Origin: Phytophthora sp. 'mugwort'
Lineage: Eukaryota; Oomycota; Peronosporomycetes; Peronosporales; Peronosporaceae
Direction: 5' to 3'
Length of the DNA: 64,000 nt
Assembly: GCA_033558025.1 (NCBI GenBank)
Contig: JAUCEF010000016.1
Span: 1,736,001-1,800,000 of the forward strand
Position numbers and translations under genes: made by a program. Under the pieces are notes generated by a model. The model had not been told where the DNA came from and made no database searches. It worked only from the letters and a program-made list of their open reading frames with translations. Shown one piece after another: positions 32,149 through 43,566 of this stretch (its first letter is position 1; every line of letters starts with the position of its first letter).

Positions 32149-33779
32149 ATGGAGACGGAGTGCAAGACGCTGTGGATGGGCGACATCCAGATGCACTGGG
32201 ACGAAGCCTTTATTGCCTCGCTCTTCGCCTCGGCCGGTGCGTCCATAGTCTTCCCCCCCTTCCCCCTCAAGACACGTTACCTTGAACCATTATTATGCTA
32301 ATCATTTTCTTATTATTATTTACGCAGCGGAGCAGCCGGTGATCAAGTTGATTCGCGACAAGGTGACGGGCTACCCGGCGGGCTACGGGTTCCTGGAGTT
32401 CCCGACGCAGCGAGGAGCGCAGCTCGTTCTGGAAGCGTATAACGGCCAGCTTATCCGTACGGACGACAGCTTTTCTCATCAGTTTATTAGGTTGATTATG
32501 CTTTTTTCCTTAGTGGAACAAATCTGATAATGTGATATCTTTTTGTGCTGTCGACTAGCGAACACGATGCATCGGTTCCGGATGAACTGGGGCGCTGGCG
32601 GCCGCCGCATTGAGACGTCGGACGACCACTCGATCTTTGTGGGAGACTTGGCCCCGGACGTGACGGACGAGCTGTTGCTGAGCACCTTCAGTGTTCGGTT
32701 TTCCAGTGTGCGGGGCGCCAAGGTAGTCATGGACCCCGTCACGCGCATGTCTAAGGGGTTCGGATTTGTGCGCTTCGGCAGCAAGGAGGAGGCGGATCAG
32801 GCCCTGCAGACCATGAACGGAGTGTACTGCTCCTCACGTCCCATGCGTGTCAGTGTGGCCACCGAGAGGAACAAGGCTCGACAACAGGTTGGCTTCGGCG
32901 CGGTCGAGGAAGAGGGAACCAACACGACGGTTTTTGTTGGCGGACTGGACCCTTCCACGACGGAGGATGAGCTGCGTGCGCGATTTGGTGCGCTAGGAGA
33001 GATTGTGTCTGTGAAGGTCCCTCCTGGACGTGGTTGCGGGTTTGTGCAGTACACGGTCAAGGAGGCGGCGGAGGTCGCTATTGCGCAGATGAACGGCACG
33101 GTTATTAGTGGCGTCAAGGTGAGGTGTGCGTGGGGCCGATCGGCGGCAGCGCGTGCGGCTAACCACGGCACCTTCTACAATCAGCAGTATGGTCAGTTCC
33201 AGCCTGGATACCAGGTACGTTGTGCTCGAGTTGAATCGGAGAATGCTGCAATTTGCATTCAACTGGTTGTTCTAACTTTGTTGTTGAAACTCTATTGATT
33301 GTTTAGAACTATTACGGCTACAATGCCGCATACGGCTATCCGCAATATCAGCAGGGTGCATATGGCTACGCTGCCTATGGACAGTACGCACAGCAGGGCA
33401 CCCAGTCTCAGGGCGGGTACCAACAGCAGCAACAGCAGCAACCTATTGGAGGCCAGCAGGCACACCACGGCAACTATGGTCACCAGCAGCGTCAGCAGCA
33501 GGACCAGCAGCGTGATTTCACGCGGCCCGACGATATTGAAGCTATGAACCGCCGTTACGCCTCCCAACGTGCGTACCAGGTATATACAGTGCTGTTGCTG
33601 TTAACTCTCTCGTGTTCTAGCTGCCACACCTATGGAATGGTTTGCTCTGTATTGGTCTAATGTTTCTTGTATGTCGTTCTTGTTGCTTTGCGCAGAATAT
33701 TCCTCCGGTGGCTAATGCGTCGTATACTCCGATGGGAGCGGACGTGGCCAATGGAACCGCTATGGCCGGCTCGATGTAA
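32149..33779 (+). CDS. Triple-RRM RNA-binding protein (RBP45/47, TIA-1, Nam8-like), 5 exons
   Basis: Model: join(32149..32236, 32328..32456, 32559..33214, 33307..33579, 33696..33779), 409 residues, phases consistent. RRM1 spans about 5-85 (T-L-W-M-G-D-I as RNP2, G-Y-G-F-L-E-F as RNP1). RRM2 follows at about 95-175 (I-F-V-G-D-L and K-G-F-G-F-V-R-F). RRM3 is at about 195-270 (V-F-V-G-G-L and G-C-G-F-V-Q-Y). The link M-H-R-F-R-M-N-W-G after RRM1 is characteristic of the Nam8/RBP45/TIA-1 group, which binds U-rich RNA in splicing and stress-granule mRNA control. The C-terminal 130 residues are Gln/Tyr/Gly-rich and prion-like, as in TIA-1. RRM1 is split between exons 1 and 2, and its end is rebuilt over intron 2. 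The ATG at 32149 is the only one that leads directly into RRM1. Confidence 0.87.
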
Positions 33780-34152
33780 GCACCGGCTCGAGAGGATGAG
33801 ATGGAAATTAGTCGCGGGCGAAGGTAGTCATGGATAAAGCGAGAAGTGCTGCCGAAAGCAGGGAGAGGGCCCTCCACGCACAAGTGAGACGAAAGGTGAC
33901 AAGGGCATCGCCAGGTGAATGAGAACGCGCGCAAGTGGCGACGAGGATGCGTGGTGGCGTGCAGGAGACAGCGAAAGACGCAGCGAGGGAACAAGCAGAC
34001 GACTTTTATTGGCACCGGTGAGACGAGCGTGAAATGCTGATGAAGAGTTTGTCTGTTTTTTTTGTTTTTTCGTTTTCTCGCTTTTTCTTGCTTTTTTGGT
34101 GTTGTAAAATGGCACGTGAGTTGTGATTGACGTCCTGTTCGTTCATAGTGCT
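33780..34152. other. 3' flank of convergent genes
   Basis: 373 bases between the stop of the RRM gene and the stop of the small coiled-coil gene. It contains T-rich tracts at 34058-34100 and no gene. Confidence 0.35.
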
Positions 34153-34374
34153 CTAGCAGTTGTCCTTACTGAGCTTCTGCTCATGTGTCATGGCCACATC
34201 CGACTCAGCTGAGGGTCTCTCGTCCAGTAAGGCCTGGGCTTCCTTCACCGCCGCTTGGAACAGCTTCAGCTGGTCATTCTTGAAGGTCATTTGCTTTTTA
34301 AGCGTCTCCTGGTGCAGCAGCAGCTCCGAGTGGTTCGATTCCAGGCGCTGGAGCTCGCTCTCCTTATCCTCCAT
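34153..34374 (-). CDS. Small coiled-coil protein
   Basis: Single exon, 73 residues from the ATG at 34374. The chain is almost wholly charged and leucine-spaced: E-L-Q-R-L-E-S, E-L-L-L-H-Q-E-T-L-K-K-Q and A-A-V-K-E-A-Q-A-L-L-D-E. It is predicted to form one long coiled coil, followed by a short polar tail. An AT-rich upstream stretch extends the frame, but the Met at the start of the coil is the natural start. It could be a small adaptor or complex subunit. No family was recognised. Confidence 0.5.
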   Translation of the reverse strand: MEDKESELQRLESNHSELLLHQETLKKQMTFKNDQLKLFQAAVKEAQALLDERPSAESDVAMTHEQKLSKDNC

Positions 34375-34699
34375 CGTGTTATTATATCTTCGTTTTATAC
34401 GAATTGTTTTAAACGAGTTTAAAAAGTATAAAAACTTGACGATCTTCATAATTAATTGGGTACTTAATTGTTACACCCATTTTCGAGTACTCTCAGTACT
34501 ATAAAAGAGCAACTTGAAGCATAGGTGTATTTGCTTCATCGCTTACTACGCTCTGGGGGTGTTGGGGTTGGACGTCGATGCTCCTTCTTTCGGATTTTGT
34601 GCATCATATTCTTGACCTTCGTTTGGGATGTTTGGTCGGCGACTTGACAGGTTAATACGTTTGGTATCCATACTAGGCACTTGGCACTAGCTGCTCTCT
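34375..34699. other. AT-rich intergenic region
   Basis: 325 bases between the coiled-coil gene and the stop of the first START-FYVE gene, holding the promoter of the former. Nothing else is seen. Confidence 0.3.
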
Positions 34700-36224
34700 T
34701 TAAGTATCGACGGCACGTCTGGGTGCGTCGGCGCGAGGCGTGACCAGCTCGGTGAGATACGATAAATCGATGGGTTCTGCACGCTGCGGCTCGATATCCA
34801 GATCCAGAGTGAGCACCCGCGAGTTCTGGTGACTACGCGACCGCTGTCGCCACTCTTGGTTAAGAGACTGCGAGCTACTGGCCGAGCTGCTGTTCATACT
34901 CCTACTGGTAGGGCTGTATAGCTGCATGTTTTCAAGACGCTCGCGGACTGTGGTGGGGTCCTCACGAGAACTACTGCCAACAGAATCCGTCACGGAAATT
35001 GATGGACGTTCTCCTTCCGAGCAGACTCTCGTCTGCATGGCGTAGGTGGGAAGACTGGACTGCTTCGATAAAGCTGCACGTATACAAAGCAATATTTAGG
35101 AAATCGTGCGATGTACGGCCACAAATTGGAGCGATATCCGTACCATTGAGCGTCGAGTACGATAGCTTCCGTTCGCCCATGACGGTAGCGTGTCGGACAC
35201 GGGTCTGGGTCCTGTTGGGACGGTCGTAGTCCAGTCCACTCAAGCTGCGACTCGTGGAGCCCGTGTAGATGGCGCAAGAAAGACACATACGGTGGTTCTT
35301 CCCGCTTGCGTCAGCGCGGTGGTAGCAGATCTCGACGCACTTCTTACACAGAATGGCATCGCAGAAGCGGCATCGCTTGGCAATCGTCCACTTGGAGACG
35401 CGGTCTCCGCAGGCCTTGCAGTCGCGGCCGCCGTCGCTCGAGTTTGAGCCGATCGATGTTGACGAGCCAGGAGCCTGTCGAGGTTTCAATTGCCGCATGA
35501 TCTTGAGCACATGGTTGAGATTGTCCGCCGCCTTTTTGTTAGCAGCGATGGCCTGCTGCACGACCCAGTTCGGGACACCTCTGCCGTCAATGTGGATGAA
35601 CGTCACGTGCTCTAGCACGTTCGGACGGGCAGTCTCGCGGAAGATCATACCGGACACACGCATGTACGTCCGGACTGGACCTTCCGGGTGCTGCGACGCC
35701 GGGCAGCACAAGTGGTTGATGGACCGCACGCCGCGTGCCCAGACCCGACGCCCTGTTTCACGGTCCACGAACGAGTCCATGTACTCGAGGAAGCACACGT
35801 CGCGGCCGTCCGAGAGCTTGGACGGCGGCTTCCAGAGCGACCAGCGCATGGCCGCGCCTCGCAATGGTTTGTCGCTCGACGGCGTCTCGAGCTCGTAGAG
35901 CCGTCGAGAGCGCGCCGAGTCCAGCACCAGGGGCACGCGTCCGCTCCGGTCGAGATACAAGGCAGCCACCTCTTCCAGCGTGCCGAACAGCATTGAAGTC
36001 GTCCACATGGCCATGGACTTGCAGCTGCTGCCGCTGCGGTGCGCCACGTTGAACACTTCGCCATCACTTCCGAACTGCACGGCAGCCTGCAGCGCTGGGA
36101 ACAGCGAACGGTACGCCGCCTTGGCGTCCCCTCGGAGGTTGTCCAGCTCGTCCTTGGACAGCGGCAGCATCTCGAGCGCGTACGGGTGGTCAGGCGACCT
36201 CGAGTACGTGTATTGCCGCACCAT
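34700..36224 (-). CDS. START domain plus FYVE-like zinc finger protein (paralog A), 2 exons
   Basis: Model: complement(join(34700..35073, 35144..36224)), 484 residues, start at the ATG 36224. Residues 25-240 form a START-like lipid-binding region, with the family's recurring M-R-W-S-L-W, F-L-E-Y-M-D and W-A-R. A FYVE-like zinc finger follows at 269-317: C-x2-C, C-x2-C, C-x2-C, C-x2-C (C-K-A-C, C-R-F-C, C-K-K-C, C-L-S-C), without the classical R-R-H-H-C-R core. Phosphoinositide binding is therefore uncertain. The Ser-rich tail ends with E-P-I-D-L-S-Y-L-T-E-L about 20 residues before the stop, matching the tail of four neighbours. Unlike them, A has no intron inside the finger; its intron comes after it. 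START-FYVE proteins are a large expanded family in oomycetes with mostly unknown roles, probably in lipid signalling or endosomal traffic. Confidence 0.8.
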
Positions 36225-37298
36225 CCTGCGGCTCCTGTCAGTCACTCAACCAACTGCTGGAGGTTTTCGCAAGTAATTAGCTCTCTGCAGTGGCAATTCC
36301 GGAAGAAGAATGGAGCTTCGATGTTTGCTCGCCGTCGGTGGCTGATAGATTGGGAGGAGAAGAGAGGCATCCATCTGGAGGCAGCCAGAGCAGGACGAAT
36401 AGCCATGCCGAACAGCGCCGTGTACGGAGGGATGCGCCATGTACATGATCGCCGAGTCGTTTCGTTAACAGTTGGTCCGCCGGCACTCACAGAAGCGAGA
36501 CGAGAGTGGCTCGCTGCAATGCTGGACGAGGAGTCCTCGTCGAGTACCCATGAGTTGCGTAGCTTTGTCCGTCGTGAGTGACCCCCTTGATGCCACTTCC
36601 GCTTCGGGTATTGTTGGCTGACAGGTACGGATGTCAGACACGTCCGGGCGGTGTTGATGGCAAAAATATAAAGCTCCTTCGACTCAGTATCCAACCTACG
36701 CGAACTTTCGGTGTTTTCGCGCTTTTGCCCCGACAGATGGGTCGACACGAGACTTCTATACTTGCGTAGACGTAGTCGCCGAGAGGGAACGCGAAATTGT
36801 AGCGGGGTCGAGATTTGCATCGCTGATTGTTGGGAATCGGCGGTTGACTGCCGACAGCATCGACGCATTGGTGACGACGGCCACTTGGTCGAGAAGGTTG
36901 AAACGGTCTTCGAAAATTATTGTGAGGGTGAAGCACGAACTCTTATGGGAAACCCCAGACTTGTTCCCCAAACACTCGTCGAGGTGGACCATGACCAAGC
37001 CTGGCGTCGAGGATGTTATATTGTGCCTTTCTGTCGTTTTGCGCTCGTTTTTAACCCTCTTTATCGGACTTGGGGCTCCAACGGAAGTACTCTAATCTGA
37101 CCTTACTATCCTCCTAAATCGTTTAGGGTTGGGCTAAGAACCCATGCAACTGGACTGAAGAGGCTGCAGCCAGGAAGACGCACCGCCATCGGAATTATCT
37201 GCCCGAAGCGCTGCATAGCAACGAACGCCGGCCGCCTGAGGCGTCGAAACTGCCCTCCTCCAGTCTAGAACTCCGACTTCGAATCCCACCGCAAGATC
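36225..37298. other. Intergenic region, no confident gene
   Basis: Several open stretches are present, for example 36760-37095 on the plus strand (V-A-E-R-E-R-E-I-V) and 37137-37330. Their frames do not connect through plausible introns. They may be debris of a transposon or an old gene. Confidence 0.3.
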
Positions 37299-37802
37299 AT
37301 GAGCATCGTGGTGCGCAAGCGAAAGAGTGGGTAAGTACTGCGTGTTCTGCATGAGGTCTTACGAGTACGTGCAGCAACTTGCTGACTGTCCAGCGTGCTG
37401 GGCGACTACGAGTGCATGGTTGACCGCCTCGCCAAGGAGGGATGCTACGTGCTAGGTCCGTCGTACCTCGAGCTGCCGATCGGCTGGACGTCCGAGCTGA
37501 TGGAGACGCCCGCCGACATCTGTGAGGTGTTGGACGACAGTCTGTCGTTGCTAGGGGCTGATCCTGCTCAGCAACGCGCCCAAGGACGACAAGGCAGACG
37601 CCGTCGTGAAGCTCATGGGCAGCAACACCCGCACAGTCAGATCACGGGCGACAACGCCACGTGCGGCTGCTATATCGCGCGGCAGAGCGGTATGGTGGCG
37701 TCCAACTGGGGCGTGATCGTGGGCGAGAGGGTGTCGAGGAGACCAAGAAGCTGGTTCGGCGCAACGTGGACTCAGAGGAGGAGGAGGACCTGCCGGTGCT
37801 GA
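37299..37802 (+). CDS. Hypothetical small spliced ORF, doubtful
   Basis: join(37299..37330, 37394..37802) gives 146 residues with a GTAAGT donor, a CCAG acceptor and consistent phase. The first 60 residues look coding (Y-E-C-M-V-D-R-L-A-K-E-G-C-Y-V-L). From about 37560 the reading turns into Arg/Gln-rich sequence, while another frame (L-S-N-A-P-K-D-D-K) looks better. This suggests a frameshift and a pseudogene. No family was recognised. Confidence 0.3.
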
Positions 37803-38460
37803 ACACCTGTTGAAGCAAGGAGCGGACACGGAGCTATCACGAACGCTGCGTTTGAATCCCTGGTGGATTGCGTGATGCTGCAGATACGGGGACCTCAGCC
37901 TCAGCGCAATGATATGTACTGTAGCTCTCTACTCTTATTGCGGTATGGATTGCACACTCACTATATTATGTTTGTCGCTCAGATGATATTTTGAGGTTGC
38001 GAGTGAGGTGCTCTACCGCTCGCATCTGTTGTCGGTCCCATGCTGCGTGGCAGAGGAATCCATTGAAGTATTGGAGGCTATCTAATGCAATGCAGGTGTG
38101 CTATTGTTTATTGTTTAATGCTAGCATTTCAGTTTCGTCGCCGCCAGCGCAATGCAAGTACCCATCCTACCGCTCTTCGACAGCTTAATATGCGACTGAC
38201 TATCAAGACCGGAGAGCCGCTCACTGCCTGCAGGGAGAAGATAGCTCCCATCGACTTCCTCTTTCAAGTCACAACAGGATACGGTGGCTTGCGAGGAACT
38301 GTCGAGAAGATTTTTGCCCGTCAACTTCCAAATGTGTGGCTCCTGAGTTCGATCTATATCTGAAGCCAAGCAACAATGCTCCTCAACGGAATTTTTCGGT
38401 CATTCAAGAAGGGAAACGTACTCCCAAATTCAGCTAGAGACAGCGTGGCATACAGCACGC
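37803..38460. other. Intergenic region
   Basis: About 660 AT-richer bases with only short shadow frames. Nothing supported. Confidence 0.3.
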
Positions 38461-38950
38461 TTGCGTAGGAACGGCCAAGCGAACTTCCGGCTGAAGGTAT
38501 TTGTGTACGTCCCTCGTCCACAACGTGCCACTACTCTGCGACCTGCTACGGCAGCACGCGTTGAAGAGCAAGCCCCACGAATAGTAGCATTTGTGCGTGA
38601 GCATGCAGTTGCAGCTGGACCAGCCACCCAACGCTACATGAGTGTCCGCAAAGCCAGATTGCCGGACGAAGCTTCGATTCAGACGCTCGAAGACACGACA
38701 TTTCGGCAACTACAGTGGATCGATCACCAGAAGAAGCAATGCTCACGGAGCAGGAGAATGCAAACCCAGCCAGCCATGCTGAGTATCAAATGATCATAGT
38801 CATCATCGAGGGGACGCCTATTCCTCTCAAGATGAACGTGCCGGACTTGAGGCTGGTCTAGGGTTGCCATCGTATTCACTTCGCTCACCATATAGAGCGC
38901 CATCCAATAACGTCATTCCGAACCCAGAGGTCGACATAGAGGATATTGAT
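38461..38950 (+). pseudogene. Fragment of a repetitive oomycete protein family
   Basis: An open stretch (F-V-Y-V-P-R-P-Q-R-A-T-T, then T-F-R-Q-L-Q-W-I-D) continues after a frameshift near 38735 as I-E-G-T-P-I-P-L-K-M-N-V-P-D-L-R. The composition looks like a real protein and, from memory, resembles repetitive hypothetical proteins of Phytophthora. No domain name can be given, and the pieces are out of frame and truncated. It lies next to a transposase remnant, so a mobile origin is likely. Confidence 0.35.
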
Positions 38951-38997
38951 CATCGCTAACAAGACAATAGAAACGACGCAGCATGAAGTGCAGTTAT

Positions 38998-40143
38998 TAA
39001 CTTGTGATCTTAATCGATAGCTTGTTTACACCGTACCCACAGTGGTCATATAAATTTTTCCAACTAATTCTTGTTTGCGTGTGCACCAATACATTGCGAC
39101 CTTGAGAACGGCGAGAGGATCTTGACGGGAAGCTGCTTCTCCGTGACGCTGGATCCACCGCTTCAACAGCAAAAAAGGCTACCTCAATTGGATTGAGGTC
39201 TGGCGAATAAGGAGGTAGAAAGAAGAGCAATGCACCAGTTGAGCTGACCATATCCTGGAGCTCCTTATACATATGGATCTTCGCATTATCCATGACCACA
39301 ATCGATCTCGGTGGTGGCCATGGGTTCAGGAAAAGCAATATCTTTGTCTTGAAGGTATCGTGGAAACCCTGTCACGTGAACTTGTCCTCCACATTACCCC
39401 ACGCAAAAAACCCAGTCATATCGAGTGCAGCAAGCACCGATACGCGGCTTCCCCTGCTGAAGGGGGGGAGTTGCGGTTGCAGGAGTATTACGAGTAGACC
39501 ACCCGCACTTGTGGAGCATAGATCTAAGTTGAAGCATTCATTAGTATTGTAAATAAATATGAACGCGTAATTGCAACTTACCTCGCGTCCTTTGAAGTCT
39601 CGTCGACAAACACTAACTGGTCAGGCCCGCTGTAGTATGGTAGCAAGCGTCAGGCATACTCTCGCCATCTTGTGGAAGACTCTCGCTGGCTCGTTTCATC
39701 AGAACCTTGTGCGTGAGCCCGCAAATCGAACCGCAACGCGCGGCAATTTGTTGAGTCCGACAGGTCGTGCAGGCTAGGAAACCTAGCTCGTAGTTCGAGC
39801 CGTAGCTTCTCGAAGTAAAAGCACGGGTTAACTTTAACATACTCCTTGACAAATGTACACACGTCTGCAGGCCATTTTGAGTCTTGTCCCTGCGTTGCTG
39901 GTGACTTGACACATTTCCGGTTTTCCTAAAGAGTTGGTACCAGGGACCTAAGCTGCGCAACGACATTCCTAAGTCTATGCTCACCGTGCTCATGTCCACG
40001 TTATAAACGTAGACAAGGACAATAGCACACCACCGAATATCGGTAGAGATGGGCATTCGGCGTACAGCACGGTACCACCTAATTATACTAGTCCTCTCTT
40101 CGCCATTGCCTGAATGGCGTCTCAATGCGCGCCAAACGGGCAA
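38998..40143 (-). pseudogene. Tc1/mariner-type DDE transposase, broken
   Basis: Reading on the minus strand from 40143, an N-terminal helix-turn-helix part with several frameshifts is followed by L-V-F-V-D-E-T-S-K-D (first Asp, about 39600). Then come V-V-M-D-N-A-K-I-H (second Asp, about 39290) and P-Y-S-P-D-L-N-P-I-E (Glu). The spacing between the second Asp and the Glu is 34 residues, which is the DD34E signature of Tc1-like elements. Stops and shifts break the frame in at least three places. Terminal inverted repeats were not found. Confidence 0.72.
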
Positions 40144-41100
40144 ACGATGTGGGGGAGGTAGTTCCTGCGGGAGTGCAAGAATCCGTTTAGGCCAGTGAAA
40201 ATCGAGCGATTTGATTGGCTACAAATTTGCTAAAACGTTGTTGCTTGTGCAGCTAAACGGAGGTGGACACCTAGCCCTCTACTAAACGGAGGCACTTCAC
40301 AGCATCAAATTCGCCAAAAGAGCTGCAAAACACAGTACATGTACTTTCTGTCCAGCATTACTCACCTGAATCGTGATGCCACAGCGCGCAGAACCCCGTG
40401 TATCGGATACATTTTTCGTGAGCTTTCACTCGGGCTGCAGGGTAGATAAAAGGACCACTTGCTTCTTGCTTTTGCCATACGCGACTGTCGCACGAAGTCT
40501 GGAATGGACGAGGGGAAGCATTCAAGTGGTCACCTTAATTTGCAGCTTGGCGACATATTTCACAGCTGGGATGGAGCTCGGATGAGCAGGCTCTACTCAT
40601 TGTAGAAGTCTAAAGGATACAACATGGACCTCTCTCGCTTTATGCTTCTCTTACGCTTTATTTCGGAGTCAGTACGATTGAATCTTGGCGTAATTAGTCA
40701 CGTGATCGCAATCAAGGGCTTCCGACTTGAGGGGATGTCGTGAAAGCAGGCGAGCTACTTTACGTCATTGGCGCTAGCTTCCGAGCATCATGGAGACACT
40801 TCAAGGGAGCTCAACTGTGCTCAACACCGGCTCCTCTTCATCGCCCAGCCTCTACGAAGAGATTCATTGAGGTCCCACCAAAGATTGTTGTGCCCGACTG
40901 CGTCCACTGCAGTCGCCACAATCTCCAACAATATCTTGTCAGTACCATCTTCAAGCCTACGTCAATCAGTAGCCGCCGTAGAGAGAGATGACCTTACTGT
41001 TAAACATATACCAAGATGTATGTATACGACGACCCTCATAGAACATTACATTTGCCTTAGTCTTAAAGCTGACCTATCTGTCGACCAAGACGCACACACG
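40144..41100. other. Intergenic region
   Basis: About 960 bases between the transposase remnant and the stop of paralog B. Short open frames only; no coding signal recognised. Confidence 0.3.
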
Positions 41101-42533
41101 CTATACAGTAGTCAGATATGACAAATCCATCATGGAAGTGTCCTCCGACGTGCCGTGACGACGTGTCTTCTGCAGAGGTTTCCTGCCTTGATCTATGGCC
41201 ACGATCCTGTTAGCCAGCTCCTTTTTGATGGTATCTTCAATACCGTGCAGCTGCGAGCTTTCAGACCCCGCCGTGCTCGAGTAACTGCTAGTTAGTCTTG
41301 TCTCCTCCCTGTTCGAACCTGAAAGACAAGTCCGCAGCTGTAAGCACGATAAGCATCAACACGTACGACCGGGAACACTAGACAAAAACGCCACTCACGG
41401 GTCGTGCTACCAGCGGTGCTCGCCTCTACGCTGCCGATTGACATGAACCGCCCGCTGAGGCTACCCGGGGTACTGACGTCGTCCGAGTAAAACGATACAC
41501 TCGACGGCAACGTGAGCTCCAGTTGCCGGTTAGTCCGTGCCAAAAAGTCGTCTACGCAGTGAACGCAGATCCGGTTGAGCTTCTTTCGCCCTTGAATCGC
41601 GCAGTACACGACGTCGCTACAGCTTTTGCAGATAAACTACAAAGTAAAACACTGTTAAACCATATACTATCGAATAACTCCACCAACTCTTCGTACCTCA
41701 CTGCAGTCGCGGCACTTGCGGTGTCGCCCCCACTTGGGCAGCACAGCCGTGCAGCCTACACACAACTTGGCGTTCACATGTTTCTTCTGGAAGCTCGCGA
41801 CCGGGACTATCCCCACCTTCATGACGTGCTCGAGACGGATGAGATGCTCGAGGTTGTGCGGGTTCTTGGCCTTCCGGTTGGCCACGATCTTGGTCATCCA
41901 CGGCGGCACGCCCTGTGTGTCGGCGTCGTAATACGTGACGGCATCCAGGACCGTCGGGTCGTCCGTCTCCGTGTAAACCGTGCCGCAGCAGTGCAGGAAC
42001 GCTCGAACGACGTTGTGCGAGCCCATGAGCGGCGGACAGCTGCGATGCTCCAGTGACTGCGTCATGCGCGCCCAGCCGCGACGGCCCCGTTCGTCGACGA
42101 ACGTGTCCATGTATTCCAAGTAGACGATGTCTCGCTGGCGGATGAGCTGCGACGGAGAGTGCCACAGCGACCAGCGCACGCCACAGCTTCGAGACGGGTG
42201 CTCGGGCGTCGGTGCCAGGAACCGGTAGATCTGTTGCGACTGGGCAAACCCGATCGCGGCGTTCGTGCGGTCTCCTAGAAACACGTCGACGAGCTCCGGG
42301 ATGGTGGCGCAGATTTGTGTTTCAGCGCATACCGTGGCGCGCGTCGTGCGGGCGAACGCGCTGACCTGCGTGGCGAACCCGTTGGCCTGTGCGAAGCGGA
42401 CGTTCTGGAACAGCATCTTGAACTGCTCGTGCGCCAGCTTAATGAGGTCCTCGCGCTCGTTCTCGTAGAGCTGCACGGGCGTGAACCGGATGGGCTCCGA
42501 TGTGCTGCCGTGCTTGGGAGTCGACGGCATCAT
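41101..42533 (-). CDS. START domain plus FYVE-like zinc finger protein (paralog B), 3 exons
   Basis: Model: complement(join(41101..41318, 41399..41636, 41697..42533)), 430 residues, phases consistent. The START-like region covers 20-245 (V-R-W-S-L-W-H-S-P-S, Y-L-E-Y-M-D-T-F and G-W-A-R match paralogs A and E). The zinc finger starts at 258: C-V-G-C, C-R-D-C, C-K-S-C and C-V-H-C. Intron 1 falls two residues after the second Cys pair, in phase 0, the same place as in paralogs C, D and E. The polar tail ends M-D-L-S-Y-L-T-T-V at the very C-terminus. The third exon, too short to stand out as an ORF, was found from the tail motif and an in-phase acceptor. Lipid transfer or phosphoinositide sensing is inferred from the domains only. 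Confidence 0.8.
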
Positions 42534-43566
42534 GTTGAAGACTATGACGACCTCGAGTCCGATTCCGAAGTGAAAAACGAAGCGGGGAGAGGGAGATGAC
42601 AATGACACAGCTCTGTACAAGCGCAGGGCCATGAAAAGACTCGCGAGTCTATGTACTTTTGCATTGCGTGCTGCCGTACGAGTGGTCCGCGAGTATGTCA
42701 ACAAGTGTTTAAGGCCTCGACATGGTTTGAATACATACATGCACGCGTCAGGTATTTCGAGTCGACTTCATCGCTAGGCAACTATGAGGTCATCGCTTCT
42801 CGACGGTCAAGAATTTGATCTCCCATCGGCGGGGTTCGCTTAACGGAGACCGTGGTAACGTGCGACTGCCGCGCTAGCACTCCATGCACACGACGTGTCA
42901 ACCAGTTGAAGCGCAGCCCTGCGCTTTAACACGCAAAACGGGGACACGCCGGGTGCTGGCCGTGAACTGCAGCTGGTTTGATCATCGAGTTTTTCTAGCG
43001 TTAACATCAATTGGATGGGGTTCCAAGGCGATACAAGTGACCACTTCATGGAGTTCATCAATGAAAGACGTCAATTCAGGAGGGAGAGCGTGGAAGAGTC
43101 TACGTGGCAAGTACCCCCCTTGATGTAAGATATCACTTTATTGTCCGTTGGCGCGCAATGCGGTTCAAGTGTGTCACTTGGAGTCTCTGACCAGTCCAAC
43201 TAAGACTCCAACTTGGACTCCAAGGGCACTCAGCAGAGAGCACTCCAGCTACACCCTTTAACTGGTAGTCTCCAACATCACTGCTACATTTTGACAAGCA
43301 GTTTCCACTGAGGTTTCCTCACTGCCAGCCAGTCTCCGATAATGTATACGTGTTCAATGATTACATGTAGTTATTATACCTTCGTCAACACATTTCTCTG
43401 GGACTGCCTACAATCAAACTGATCTACACATGTAGCAGTGCATGTACTCGATTCAAACACGCTTCGATGATACAAAACTCCATTCAACACTTTAATTCAA
43501 CGCACAAAAACACCACAACGTCTACACATCTAAGTGAGCTCTAGCCACACCTTTTTTTTCCGAATT
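42534..43566. other. Intergenic region between paralogs B and C
   Basis: About 1.03 kb. It should contain the promoter of B. No gene or repeat was recognised. Confidence 0.3.

Noticed and set aside
37137..37330. Exon ending at 37330 in the frame giving P-P-Q-D-H-E-H-R-G-A
   Set aside because: It looks protein-like and abuts a good GTAAGT donor, but the next exon then reads into a stop after nine residues.
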